Assembly: GCA_011033025.1 (NCBI GenBank) | Contig: WFMF01000252.1 | Location: forward strand, 62,001 to 126,000 | From: Beroe forskalii | Taxonomy: Eukaryota; Ctenophora; Nuda; Beroida; Beroidae | Reading direction: 5' to 3' | DNA: 64,000 bases | In this document: positions 20,701 through 31,433 of the stretch, piece by piece | Layout of the letters: every line of letters starts with the position of its first letter | Position numbering within the stretch: position 1 is the first letter of the stretch | The notes under the pieces: generated by a model | Told to the model about the DNA's origin: nothing | Databases searched by the model: none | The model's input: only the letters and a program-made list of their open reading frames with translations | Translations under genes and position numbers: made by a program

Positions 20701-23700
20701 ATCGATTGTAGGACCAGTGCCAGTGGAGTACGTTGAGCCAGAGTGTCGGGTCCAGTCGAAGTCATCTTTGAAGTCGTAGGCCTCGTTAGTCCATCTGAAA
20801 TGAGATTATGTTAAGTGAATGACTTAAATCACTCTCGTTCCACTGTTACAAAATCACAGAAGAAACAAACCAAGCTGAATATTCCCTTAAAAAGCAGGTG
20901 CAAAAAGTAGGTGCTAATGACAGCTGATAGTAATAAAATTATCTGAAAAAGTATCTGCAAAACATCGCATACCCGCAGATGTTATTCTGGAAGTCGCAGT
21001 CGCCACAGTTAGCCTCATCGGAGGAGTCAGTGCAGTCTTGTCTGAAATCACAGACTCTCTTCCTGTTGATACACTGAGGAACTCCACAACTCCAGTCTGC
21101 TTCATCATTGTCACACAGCAACTCAACTGAGGGGGATGATGGAGGGTTATCTTTCGTTTAAGGCAGGGAGGTTTGCTAACACTTCTCAAAATCAAGAACA
21201 TCAAGAACTTATCCCGATAACAAGGATGAAAAGGAATGCCATCAATCGATTTCTTCGTTTTCAAGGTTTCACAGATAGCAGCATTTGGTGTGAATAACTC
21301 TAACAGCTGCAAAAGCTTTACCTGGGCATGTAAGGAAGGATATGTCATCGATTGCAATAGACCCGTAGTCTGTGGCTCCTGAGCTGGTGGAAGCAGTGAA
21401 GAGCGGTCTGAAGAGACCCCTCTCTCCAAGCTGCAACTCTGCCTCCTGCCAGGCTCCTCCCTGGGAACCACTGATAGTCACGTGATACTCGGGGGTGTCC
21501 GAGGTGGCGTCCAGCGTACCAGCTCTGCGAGGGAAAAGTTAGCTAGTAAATGGTTGGTTTGGGTGTTTGGAGGAATGAAATCGTGAAAAAATCAAAGAAA
21601 TTCAAGACAATGGTCTAGAAATGTTTGAGTTTCGCAAATAACTTTATCAAGAGCATGAATTGAGAATGGTCACTCACTGCAGATCTCCGATGTTCCAGCC
21701 ATTGATGTAGTAGTAGAATCTCATAGAGCAGTGCTTGCTGAGGGTCTTCATCCAGGGGAGGTAAAGAGTGGTGGGGTGGGGTTGGTGGTAGAAGTTAGCT
21801 GGTAGTGGAGTGTGCATCACCTCGTAGAAATGTCCTGAAAAATGATGGTGGTCGTGAAATGGAGAAAAGCATATAGTCTAAGACTTAAAGTAACAATTTT
21901 CAACAACTTCTGTCTTCTGAACTGTTTTTAGACTTTACTTCATTAGCCCCTCTCTCCCTAACCTGAAGTGTTCTGGTAGGTGTGGTCAGCCTGAGGCTTG
22001 TTACTCCACCAGTCCCACTGGCCCTGTCCGATCACCCAGTAGGTGTCATCCTCATGCTCGTATTGGGTCAGGTGGGAGAACACCTGTCTCATGTCCTCGA
22101 AGGTTATGTCAGCTGGTCCGTTATACTCCCCTTCCGAACCTGGCGGGGGGTTAGAAGGTGATTATTGGGGATGTGATGGTCGAAATAGCCAATTGACAAG
22201 TCTATTTAGAAATATTTTTGTACATTTACTTCTGGAACGCAACACACAGGATGTAAACTGACTTCTGTAATGCCTATGTTGACTTCTGAGGATCACTCTA
22301 CAATCTGGAAAGCATTCAGGGCTCCCGAACCAATAGCACAGTTGACAAAGTTGATGTCATCAATGGCAATGTCTCCCTTGTAACCAGCCAACATGATGGC
22401 CTCTATGGCAATGAAGAAGTCTCCCTGAAGCCCAACGTTTGCAACTGCCTTCTGCCACTTGTTTCCTTGATTACCGGTCTTCTTGAATATCTGATGGGAA
22501 AGGAGGCGTAAGAAATTGGATGTTACTCATTGAAATAAAATGGGCAAGAAGTTAGAAAACAACGGCAATAAAGCCAATGCAAGAAATATGAGTCATGAGC
22601 AAGAATTAAGAGCGCAAAAGACATCCTCAAGATAGGAAGAACACAAAGTTGTTATACAAAACATGTAACACCATGAAGAACCCTCCCCACAACCAACCTG
22701 AGTCTGGTTATTGAGCAGAACTCTGAGAGTCCCAATGTCAGTTCCCTTCATGTGATACCAGAACTCCATCTGGCACTGAGGTCCCGAGCTGGGGAACTCC
22801 GGGGAGATGAACCGGGCCCTGTCTCCCTTGCCCTGGGTGGACGCCTCCACGTAGATGTAGTGTCCGGTGGCGTCCTGTTTGGTGTGGTCCGAGGCAGGTC
22901 CGGTGTAGGAGGAGGAGGTGGAGCCGGCGTGCCGGACCCACTCGAAGTGTCCAGTGGGGTCCTCCCGCCAACCACATATGTTCTTCTCGAAGTCACATGT
23001 GCCGCAGAGCGCCTGTGTAGTGGAGCAATCAGTCAGAGATCTTAGAGGAGCAATCAGTCAGAGATCTTTGAGGAGCAATCAGTCAGAGATCTTAGAGGAG
23101 CAATCAGTCAGGGATCTTAGTCAGAGATCTTAGAGCAATCAGTCAGAGATCTTAGAGGAGCAATCAGTCAGAGATCTTAGAGGAGCAATCAGTCAGAGAT
23201 CTTAGAGGAGCAATCAGTCAGGGATCTTAGAGGAGCAATCAGTCAGAGATCTTAGAGGAGCAATCAGTCAGGGATCTTAGAGGAGCAATCAGGATCAGAG
23301 TCAGTCAGAGATCTTAGGGGAGCAACCAGTCAGAGATCTTAGAGGAGCAATCAGTCAGAGATCTTAGAGGAGCAATCAGTCAGGGATCTTAGAGGAGCAA
23401 TCAGTCAGGGATCTTAGAGGAGCAATCAGTCAGAGATCTTAGAGGAGCAATCAGTCAGAGATCTTAAAGGAGCAATCAGTCAGAGATCTTAGTGGAGCAA
23501 TCAGTCAGGGATCTTAGAGGAGCAATCAGTCAGAGATCTTAGAGGAGCAATCAGTCAGGGATCTTAGAGGAGCAATCAGTCAGGGATCTTAGAGGAGCAA
23601 TCAGTCAGAGATCTTAGAGGAGCAATCAGTCAAAGATCTTAGAGGAGCAATCAGTCAGAGATCTTAGAGGAGCAATCAGTCAGGGATCTTAGAGGAGCAA

Positions 23701-25397
23701 TCAGTCAGGGATCTTAGAGGAGCAATCAGTCAGGGATCTTAGAAAAGCAATCAGTCAGGGATCTTAGAGGAGCAATCAGTCAGAGATCTTAGAGGGATCT
23801 TAGAGGAGCAATCAGTCAGAGATCTTAGTGGAGCAATCAGTCACGGATCTTAGAGGAGCAATCAGTCAGGGATCTTAGAGGAGCAATCAGTCAGGGATTT
23901 TAGAGGAGCAATCAGTCAGAGATCTTAGAGGAGCAATCAGTCAGGGATCTTAGAGGAGCAATCAGTCAGAGATCTTAGAGAGGAGCAATCAGGGATCTTA
24001 GTCAGGATCTTAGAGAGCAATCAGTCAGAGATCTTAGAGGAGCAATCAGTCAGGGATCTTAGAGGAGCAATCAGTCAGAGATCTTAGGGGAGCAACCAGT
24101 CAGAGATCTTAGAGGAGCAATCAGTCAGAGATCTTAGAGGAGCAATCAGTCAGGGATCTTAGAGGAGCAATCAGTCAGAGATCTTAGAGGAGCAATCAGT
24201 CAGAGATCTTAGAGGAGCAATCAGTCAGGGATCTTAGAGGAGCAATCAGTCAGAGATCTTAGAGGAGCAATCAGTCAGGGATCTTAGAGGAGCAATCAGT
24301 CAGAGATCTTAGAGGAGCAATCAGTCAGGGATCTTAGAGGAGCAATCAGTCAGAAATCTTAGAGGAGCAATCAGTCAGAGATCTTAGAGGAGCAATCAGT
24401 CAGGGATCTTAGAGGAGCAATCAGTCAGAGATCTTAGACTCTTAGAGGAGCAATCAGTCAGGGATCTTAGAGGAGCAATCAGTCAGGGATCTTAGAGGAG
24501 CAATCAGTCAGAGATCTTAGAGGAGCAATCAGTCAGGGATCTTAGAGGAGCAATCAGTCAGGGATCTTAGAGGAGCAATCATTCAGGGATCTTAGAGAGC
24601 AATCAGTCAGAGATCTTAGAGGAGCAATCAGTCAGGGATCTTAGAGGAGCAATCAGTCAGAGATCTTAGAGGAGCAATCAGTCAGGGATCTTAGAGGAGC
24701 AATCAGTCAGGGATCTTAGAGGAGCAATCAGTCAGGGATCTTAGAGGAGCAATCAGTCAGGGATCTTAGAGGAGCAATCAGTCAGGGATCTTAAAATTTA
24801 GATACAGTAATGAAAAAGCTGTGTCTCCAATAAGAATTACATTTTAAGAGCTCATAAAGCTTTAAAGATTAAAGGTGCATCTAAAGATCAAAAACTCTAA
24901 GATCTATTCCAATTTCGATGAGGTTAGGTACCTCGTCGGACTTGTCCTTGCAGTCGTCGTAGAAGTTACACTTGTACTTGAGAGGTACACACTCGGGAGT
25001 GTTACAGGTGAACTGATCAGCGGAGCAGTAGGGTGTCACTGGGAGAGATGGAAGGGTGAGGAGGGAATTTAGATGGATTCATTTTGAGGCAATTCAACTT
25101 AAGAACAGCTTCAAAGAGGTTCATTTGTAGACAGTTTAAGTCGAAGGCAAGTGTTTAATCTTCCAGTCAACTTCAGTTTAACAGTAGAAATAAGACAGAA
25201 ATATTCCCAAGCACCCCAGAATACCATAACAACCACAAGAGCCCACGTACCATCACCACACTTCTCAAAGTGGATGTCGTCAATAGCCACATCACCGTCG
25301 TAACCGTCTCCCCTGACGCCCTCAAAGAGAACTCTGAACTTGGGGGTTATACCCGCCAATGATACTGTCTGGGCTTTCCACACGTCCGTAGTCGTTC
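17764..25397 (-). CDS. MAM/LDLa domain block, copy B (probable 3' part of the giant MALRD1-like gene)
   Basis: Exons from 5' to 3' are 25251-25397, 24932-25038, 22698-23012, 22331-22490, 21963-22139, 21678-21834, 21322-21524, 20973-21126, 20469-20794, 19566-19868, 19303-19422, 18939-19084, 18504-18702, 18155-18249 and 17848-17973. Every exon has the same length as its copy A partner, and the domain order is the same. Its first exon starts in phase 1 with the last third of a MAM, which fits the open MAM ending at 30761, so this is the natural continuation of the giant gene. The last exon has lost its donor (ATGAGT replaces GTGAGT); read-through ends at 17764, close to a minus-strand AATAAA near 17630. 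The donor of 22331-22490 is weakened to GTTCGG. The intron 23013-24931 is swollen by a satellite. Confidence 0.7.
19886..20386. mobile_element. GC-rich 501-bp element with terminal inverted repeats (copy B)
   Basis: Same position and same length as 8060-8560. It opens GTCATACGAGCG and closes CGCTCGTATAAC, so one terminal base has changed. Open frames of about 150 codons inside it arise from the GC-rich repetitive composition and are not conserved as proteins between the two copies. Confidence 0.6.
23021..24791. repeat. 25-bp satellite array, about 70 units
   Basis: The unit is GAGCAATCAGTCAG, then A or G, then GATCTTAGAG. It alternates irregularly between an A form (which creates an AGATCT site) and a G form. 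Occasional truncated units are seen (about 23121-23132, 23790, 23988-24015, 24437). It fills the intron between two exons of MAM block B. The homologous copy A intron (11234-11392) holds a single sequence of this type (TTAGAGGAGCAATCAATCTT), so the array was amplified after the duplication. Confidence 0.95.
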
Positions 25398-25781
25398 CTG
25401 GCAACAGATTATTGGAGTAAACATAATGTTAACACATCCATGTTAACTTTATTAGTTAACAATTTAAATTTAACATGGCTACCTGGATCCTTTTCAAATT
25501 TCTGGGTTCACCAATTGAGAAGCATTTTGAACAAATTGAACTTCTTAATAAATGGAGCATGTACAGCATTGTGATATTGATAATACAAAATATGAAAGCG
25601 ATAATAAAGACTATCAATCAAAAAGGATAAAAGCTTTCCTTGAACCATAGCATTTGAGTCTCTAACACCAGAACATAAAACGTGTTTATAAAACGTGGTG
25701 TGTTCATTGTTCACCAGCTAATAGGTTTCTTTCTGCAAGAAACAAAAAATGTCCTTATCTAAACATTCTCTCTTATTTATA
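25398..25781. other. Spacer between the intact GPCR and MAM block B
   Basis: AT-rich and noncoding, parallel to 11863-12276. It contains the acceptor (CCAG) of exon 25251-25397 at its low end and presumably the 3' untranslated region of the GPCR at its high end. No other exon is seen. Confidence 0.5.
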
Positions 25782-28037
25782 CTAGTGAAGTCTATTGACG
25801 ATTGCCCTCCAGAATCCCCAAAACTTGAATAACAGTGACTTGTAAACATCGCTGTAGAAGACTGGGTTCAGCAGGCTGTTCAGCGGTAGAACCACCAGAG
25901 CAAACACCTCGAATAGGAGTGGAGCAGCAGGCTTCTTGAGCACATACTCCATCAAAATGATAGTGAGGATGAAGGCTATCCAGCATGCTAGTTGGGACCC
26001 TATCATCAGAGCTACTTTGAGGGTGATGGAGGACTTGGGGCGCCGTGGGGCATCATGCCCCTGATTCACTTCTGGTTCATGCACTGCAACTTGCTGCTGG
26101 GATCTCTTACTCTCCATTAGGATACTCAGATAAGTGAAACACACGATGCTCAGCACGAGCAAGATGCAGCAACAATAGCATATCTTGTAGACGGAGTAGG
26201 AGCCCTGAGATTTAAAGATGTTGTGGATGCAGAGACCTGTGTTTCCATAGTAGCTGATCTCTTCAACGTCAAATATCTCACTTTTCGTAGTTATGGTTTT
26301 CACATCTTCTATGATCTTGTAGACGTGTGGATTTTCAGAATCAGATGGCCCTAAAAGTCCTTCATAAACCATGGACAACCTAGACTTATTGATGGGGTTC
26401 TTGGTGAAGAATGGATTCGCATCCAAGTTTTTGAAAAAGACTTCTGTTCTGAAGATTTCCTGTAAAACAGGAATAGGAAGCAAAGGGAGTAAGGAATGAG
26501 ACCAATTGAAGAGATTCGTCAGAGCTATGACGAGGAGAATAGACCTTTTTCTGAAGTGAATGGTAACCGCCCTGCAGGCCCTAAACCTTGTGATACTCAT
26601 TAAGGCTATGGTGAGCAAGGACCCGTGAGCAGATGAAGAGAAGACCACTCCGAACGCTGAACATGCCCAACTTGACCTCCAGGCACGTTCCAACAAACAA
26701 TACTTGCCTTTAAGTCGTATGACAATGCCTGCAATGACTATTGCAAGTAAGTAAAGACCCATTAGGAGATCATGAGCAAATACGTTGAGGAGGAAGCATC
26801 TTTCGATTTTCTTAATGTTCGTAGTGCCCTCCATGACACAACACTTCCTGATTTGGAAGCTATTCATGAAGATGATCAGCAGGGAAAGAAGTCCAGTTAG
26901 GGACACCAAAAACTTGGAATGGATAAGGAAGTCAGGAGAAGATAAGTCTCCAAAGGGACAAGTTCCGCACTCATCAGCACCATTAGTACAATCCTTGACA
27001 TGGTCGCACACCTTGTCCAGCCCCACCCAATCTGTAGTCTCGTTAGGGCTGCAGTAAAACCTCCCTGGACACCCCTTCTCGTCAGCCCCAGAAACACAGT
27101 CCAGGTGGCCATCACAGACCTCACTCACATGGGGGTCCGTGTAAATAGCCCTCTCCCGCTCCTCACAGACGAAGGCAGCTGCCTGGAACATCGTGCCTGT
27201 CCTGACTCTGTCACAGAACTTTATCCACCCTCCAGCGACGAAGCCCTCCACATGCGAGCAGTTTGTCTTGCAGTAGTTCCTATAGAAGTCGTTACGTGCA
27301 ATGTCAAGGGAGAACCCGTCAGCTCCGATAGCATCGAAGAAGCATCTGTTCAGAATGCTAGAGTCAGCATTTAATGTCAAATCAGAGTCTGCAGCACAGT
27401 TGTAAAGGCTGTTGAATTCCTCGCTAGCCTTGTAGTTATAATTCGTCTTATACGAACAGTAGACGTCCTTAGTCATGCAGATCTTGGTGTTCTTGGAGTG
27501 TATTTCCGGGAAGACTATTGTGTCCGGACAGTAGCACTCGTCTGACCCATCCAAACAGTCCTGCACCCCATCACAGACTCGGTTCAGAGTGACGCACCCA
27601 GACCCATCCGCACAGAAAAACACGTCGATCCCTGAGCACCCACACTCATCAGTGAGGCACACAGAGTCACCATCGCACATCAAACCCTGGTCCTGGAGAT
27701 CACAATACCACTTGCTAGAAACATCGTCATACCCACCCTCCAGGAATTTCTGGACTATGTCATCCCGTAACTTGAACCAGTCCATGTAGGTGCCATCCAT
27801 CATAAACCTACACGCAAGAGGGCCACTTGGAGCACTAGAGCTGCTCCGAACGTCAATGCCGATGGTTACCAGGGAATGCTCAAAACACGAAAACCCCGGT
27901 TTATCGCTGTCAAACTTTCCCAAATCAGGTGGCCTAAGCAAGGTTCCTGATACGTCTTTGTCGATTAAATCAAAAATGAAGTTTTCTGACGAGATGAATG
28001 CAAAAATCATGATTGAAATCAAGAGAATCCTAATCAT
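25782..28037 (-). CDS. LDLa-containing rhodopsin-family GPCR, intronless, 751 residues
   Basis: A single open frame with a signal peptide (residues 1-17, ILLISIMIFAFISS) and a cysteine-rich ectodomain to about residue 370. LDLa-like repeats lie near 132-170 (FFCADGSGC, VCDGVQDCLDGSDEC), 308-323 (CDGHLDC) and 329-357 (VCDHVKDC, GADEC). Seven hydrophobic segments follow, at about 372-392, 414-441, 455-483, 499-521, 616-642, 671-698 and 704-728. TM7 carries NSLLNPVFY, the NPxxY motif. At the end of TM3 the usual DRY reads TRF. The second extracellular loop is long, about 90 residues. The TM7 motif and LDLa ectodomain recall relaxin-receptor and GRL101-type receptors, but no leucine-rich repeats are present. 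It lies in the large intron inferred between exon 30761-30928 and exon 25251-25397 of the giant gene, on the same strand. The ligand is unknown. Confidence 0.88.
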   Translation of the reverse strand: MIRILLISIMIFAFISSENFIFDLIDKDVSGTLLRPPDLGKFDSDKPGFSCFEHSLVTIGIDVRSSSSAPSGPLACRFMMDGTYMDWFKLRDDIVQKFLEGGYDDVSSKWYCDLQDQGLMCDGDSVCLTDECGCSGIDVFFCADGSGCVTLNRVCDGVQDCLDGSDECYCPDTIVFPEIHSKNTKICMTKDVYCSYKTNYNYKASEEFNSLYNCAADSDLTLNADSSILNRCFFDAIGADGFSLDIARNDFYRNYCKTNCSHVEGFVAGGWIKFCDRVRTGTMFQAAAFVCEERERAIYTDPHVSEVCDGHLDCVSGADEKGCPGRFYCSPNETTDWVGLDKVCDHVKDCTNGADECGTCPFGDLSSPDFLIHSKFLVSLTGLLSLLIIFMNSFQIRKCCVMEGTTNIKKIERCFLLNVFAHDLLMGLYLLAIVIAGIVIRLKGKYCLLERAWRSSWACSAFGVVFSSSAHGSLLTIALMSITRFRACRAVTIHFRKRSILLVIALTNLFNWSHSLLPLLPIPVLQEIFRTEVFFKNLDANPFFTKNPINKSRLSMVYEGLLGPSDSENPHVYKIIEDVKTITTKSEIFDVEEISYYGNTGLCIHNIFKSQGSYSVYKICYCCCILLVLSIVCFTYLSILMESKRSQQQVAVHEPEVNQGHDAPRRPKSSITLKVALMIGSQLACWIAFILTIILMEYVLKKPAAPLLFEVFALVVLPLNSLLNPVFYSDVYKSLLFKFWGFWRAIVNRLH

Positions 28038-28707
28038 ATTTATTAGTTTATTACTAATGATAGAAGGGGATGATGTTCACACAAAGTTCAATGAGGAACT
28101 TGTAGCTTAGTAGAAGCAGCGAAATATGAGCATAATCTATGAGTATGTGGTGCTATTTGGAGAAACAATATGGCGCGTTAAAAGGCTCAAACATCGGACA
28201 AAATACCTTTTTGTTTCGTAATCATTTAGTGCTCGCGATTCATTGGGGGAGAATTCCAGTCTTTCTGATTGGAACATCGCCACCACGCTACGTCAGCGTT
28301 AAATTGCATTTTCAAAAAACTAAATTGGTTTTCTAGTGAAAGATTAATGCTCAAATCGAATAAAAGGACGGTAAAATAGAGAATAATAGTTAATTTAAAA
28401 AGATCAATCACATCGCTGCTTTGCACAATAGGAGATAATGGCTATCAGAAGATTTTAAAATAATTTTGGGAACGTGCTCTATTCAAACACACCAGTCGAA
28501 TTGGATAAGAACTTGAGGCTAAGATAGTGAGAAAAAGAATGCAATTCGTGTAAGATAGTTTCCTTAAGACAAGAAATAAAGTTAGAAGTAGGCATTTTCA
28601 AAGAAGGACGAATTTGTTAAGTGCAACAGCATCTTATCCTCTTCTCCCTCTATGGTATTCAAGTCACGCTTGCAGAACCTCTGTACTATAGTTTGTAGGT
28701 TAAAATA
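28038..28707. promoter_or_regulatory. 5' flank of the intact GPCR gene
   Basis: About 670 bases of AT-rich noncoding sequence separate the GPCR start codon from the 50-bp satellite. It matches 14314-14926 in unit A, and the homology stops exactly where the satellite begins. Any GPCR promoter should lie here; I see no convincing core promoter motif. Confidence 0.35.
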
Positions 28708-30760
28708 CACTAACCGTTAGTTAGATGGAGTAGCTGTGTCTTAGTTCTACCCTATACACTAACCGTTAGTGAGATGGAGTAGCTGTGTCTTCGTTCTACC
28801 CTATACACTAACCGTTAGTAAGATGGAGTAGTTGTGTCTTAGTTCTACCCTATACACTAACCGTTAGTAAGATGGAGTAGTTGTGTCTTAGTTCTACCCT
28901 ATACACTAACCGTTAGTGAGATGTAGTAAATGTGTCTTAGTTCTACCCTATACACTAACCGTTAGTAAGATGGAGTAGTTGTGTCTTAGTTCTACCCTAT
29001 ACACTAACCGTTAGTAAGATGGAGTAGTTGTGTCTTAGTTCTACCCTATACACTAACCGTTAGTGAGATGGAGTAGTTGTGTCTTAGTTCTACCCTCCAC
29101 ACTAACCGTTAGTGAGATGGAGTAGTTGTGTCTTAGTTCTACCCTCTACACTAACCGTTAGTGAGATGGAGTAGTTGTGTCTTCGTTCTACCCTATACAC
29201 TAACCGTTAGTAAGATGGAGTAGTTGTGTCTTAGTTCTACCCTATACACTAACCGTTAAGATGGAGTATTGTGTCTTAGTTCTACCCTATACACTAACCG
29301 TTAGTGGAAGATGGAGTAGTGAGATTGTGTCTTAGTTCTACCCTATACACTAACCGTTAGTGAGATGGAGTAGTTGTGTCTTAGTTCTACCCTATACACT
29401 AACCGTTAGTGAGATGGAGTAGTTGTGTCTTAGTTCTACCCTATACACTAACCGTTAGTAAGATGGAGTAGTTGTGTCTTAGTTCTGTCTCTACACTAAC
29501 CGTTAGTGAGATGGAGTAGTTGTGTCTTAGTTCTACCCTACCAACCCCGTTATGAGATGGAGTAGTTGTGTCTTAGTTCCGGGGCACCGTTAGTAAGATG
29601 GAGTAGTTGTGTCTTCGTTCTACCCTATACACTAACCGTTAGTGAGATGGAGTAGTTGTGTCTTAGTTCTACCCTATACACTAACCGTTAGTGAGATGGA
29701 GTAGTTGTGTCTTAGTTCTACCCTCTACACTAACCGTTAGTGAGATGGAGTAGTTGTGTCTTAGTTCTACCCTATACACTAACCGTTAGTGAGATGGAGA
29801 AGAACGTCTTAGTTCTACCCTATACACTAACCGTTAGTGAGATGGGAAAAGATGGAGAGTAGTTGTGTCTTAGTTCTACCCTATACACTAACCGTTAGTG
29901 AGATGGAGTGAAGTAACCTTAGTTCTACCCTATACACTAACCGTTAGTGAGATGGAGTAGTTGTGTCTTAGTTCTACCCTATACACCAACCGTTAGTGAG
30001 ATGGAGTAGTTGTGTCTTAGTTCTACCCTATACACTAACCGTTAGTGAGATGGAGTAGTTGTGTCTTAGTTCTACCCTATACACTAACCGTTAGTGAGAT
30101 GGAGTAGTTGTGTCTTAGTTCTACCCTATACACTAACCGTTAGTGAGATGGAGTAGTTGTGTCTTAGTTCTACCCTATATACACTAACCGTTAGTGAGAT
30201 GGAGTGTCTAGTAGTTGTGTCTTAGTTCTACCCTATACACTAACCGTTAGTGAGATGGAGTAGTTGTGTCTTAGTTCTACCCTATACACTAACCGTTAGT
30301 GAGATGGAGTAGTTGTGCCTTAGTTCTATCCTATACACTAACCGTTAGTGAGATGGAGTAGTTGTGTCTTAGTTCTATCCTCTACACTAACCGTTAGTAA
30401 GATGGAGTAGTTGTGTCTTCGTTCTACCCTATACACTAACCGTTAGTGAGATGGAGTAGTTGTGTCTTAGTTCTACCCTATACACTAACCGTTAGTGAGA
30501 TGGAGTAGTTGTGTCTTAGTTCTACCCTATACACTAACCGTTAGTGAGATGGAGTAGTTGTGTCTTAGTTCTACCCTATACACTAACCGTTAGTAAGATG
30601 GAGGTTGTGTCTTAGTTCTACCCACTAACCGTTAGTTAGATGGAGTAGTTGTGTCTTAATTCTACCCTCCACACTAACCGTTAGTGAGATGGAGTAGTTG
30701 TGTCTTAGTTCTACCCTATACACTAACCGTTAGTGAGATGGAGTAGTTGTGTCTTCGTTC
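28708..30760. repeat. 50-bp satellite array, about 41 units, with a palindromic core
   Basis: Each unit contains CTAACCGTTAG, then TGAGATGGAGTAG, then TTGTGTCTTAGTTCTACCC, then TATACA. The first block is nearly palindromic and reads TAACCG one way and TAACGG the other, both fitting the Myb consensus YAACNG. Units vary at a few fixed positions (TGAG or TAAG; CTTAG or CTTCG). A few units are damaged (about 29260-29320, 29545-29590, 29800-29850). There are no unique spacers. The array abuts the last bases of a MAM exon at its high end and the GPCR 5' flank at its low end. Confidence 0.95.
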
Positions 30761-31433
30761 CATCTTCCTGCACGCTGTAGACATTGAGCTCCCCTATTCC
30801 CTGGCCTGTCATGTGAGTGTAGAACCGCATAGTACAATCGGCTCCCGTCACAGTGAACCAGGTGCTGAGGAGACCTGCCTTGTCTCCCTTGACACGAGGT
30901 GCAGACGTCTCGATGTACATGTAGTAACCTGCCGGGGGAGGCAGGGTTAGAATAAAACGAAAATTTGAACATGTGACATCGTAGATTGTGATATTGTAGA
31001 TTGTACAATGTACATGTAACAGACTGAACAGGTAAAGTCTGAAGCAATCGATTTCGGGATGCAATTCCTGATGGTAGTTCATAGCAAAAAGATAAGCGAT
31101 GAAAGATCCGAAGTCATCACACAAATACAATGTCATGGACCAAACAAGCTTCTTGGAACATGTTTAAATTTGAAACGTTTAAATGATACGAGAAGTTTTT
31201 AAATCAGAAGCTGTCAAATAGCATTTGCTTAGCGTCTTCTGCCAGTTTACAGAATCAAACCCCCTCTCTCTTACCCTTGCTGGTTCCAGTGGTGTGGTCC
31301 ACGCTGGGTCCCGTGTTGAAGGTGGCAGTGGGGCCCGAGTGCCGGGTCCAGGTGAAGCTGGTGTTGTCAGTGGAGTCCAGGTAGCCGCACTTACTCAGCT
31401 CAAAGTCACAGGACGCAGGGTCGTCCCCGATAT
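30761..31433 (-). CDS. Exons of MAM domain 15 (N-terminal and central parts)
   Basis: Exon 31275-31433 gives the MAM start ([15 protein letters not shown] to [10 protein letters not shown]). Exon 30761-30928 gives the centre ([36 protein letters not shown]). The last base before the satellite, at 30761, is where a phase-1 donor is expected. The GT is absent because satellite sequence begins immediately. The C-terminal third of this MAM is supplied in phase by exon 25251-25397. Confidence 0.65.

Noticed and set aside
23021..24791. CRISPR-like array of regular repeats
   Set aside because: Units are directly adjacent with no unique spacers, and the locus is intronic animal DNA. It is a satellite.
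28708..30760. CRISPR-like array
   Set aside because: Whole 50-bp units repeat with only scattered substitutions; there are no spacers.
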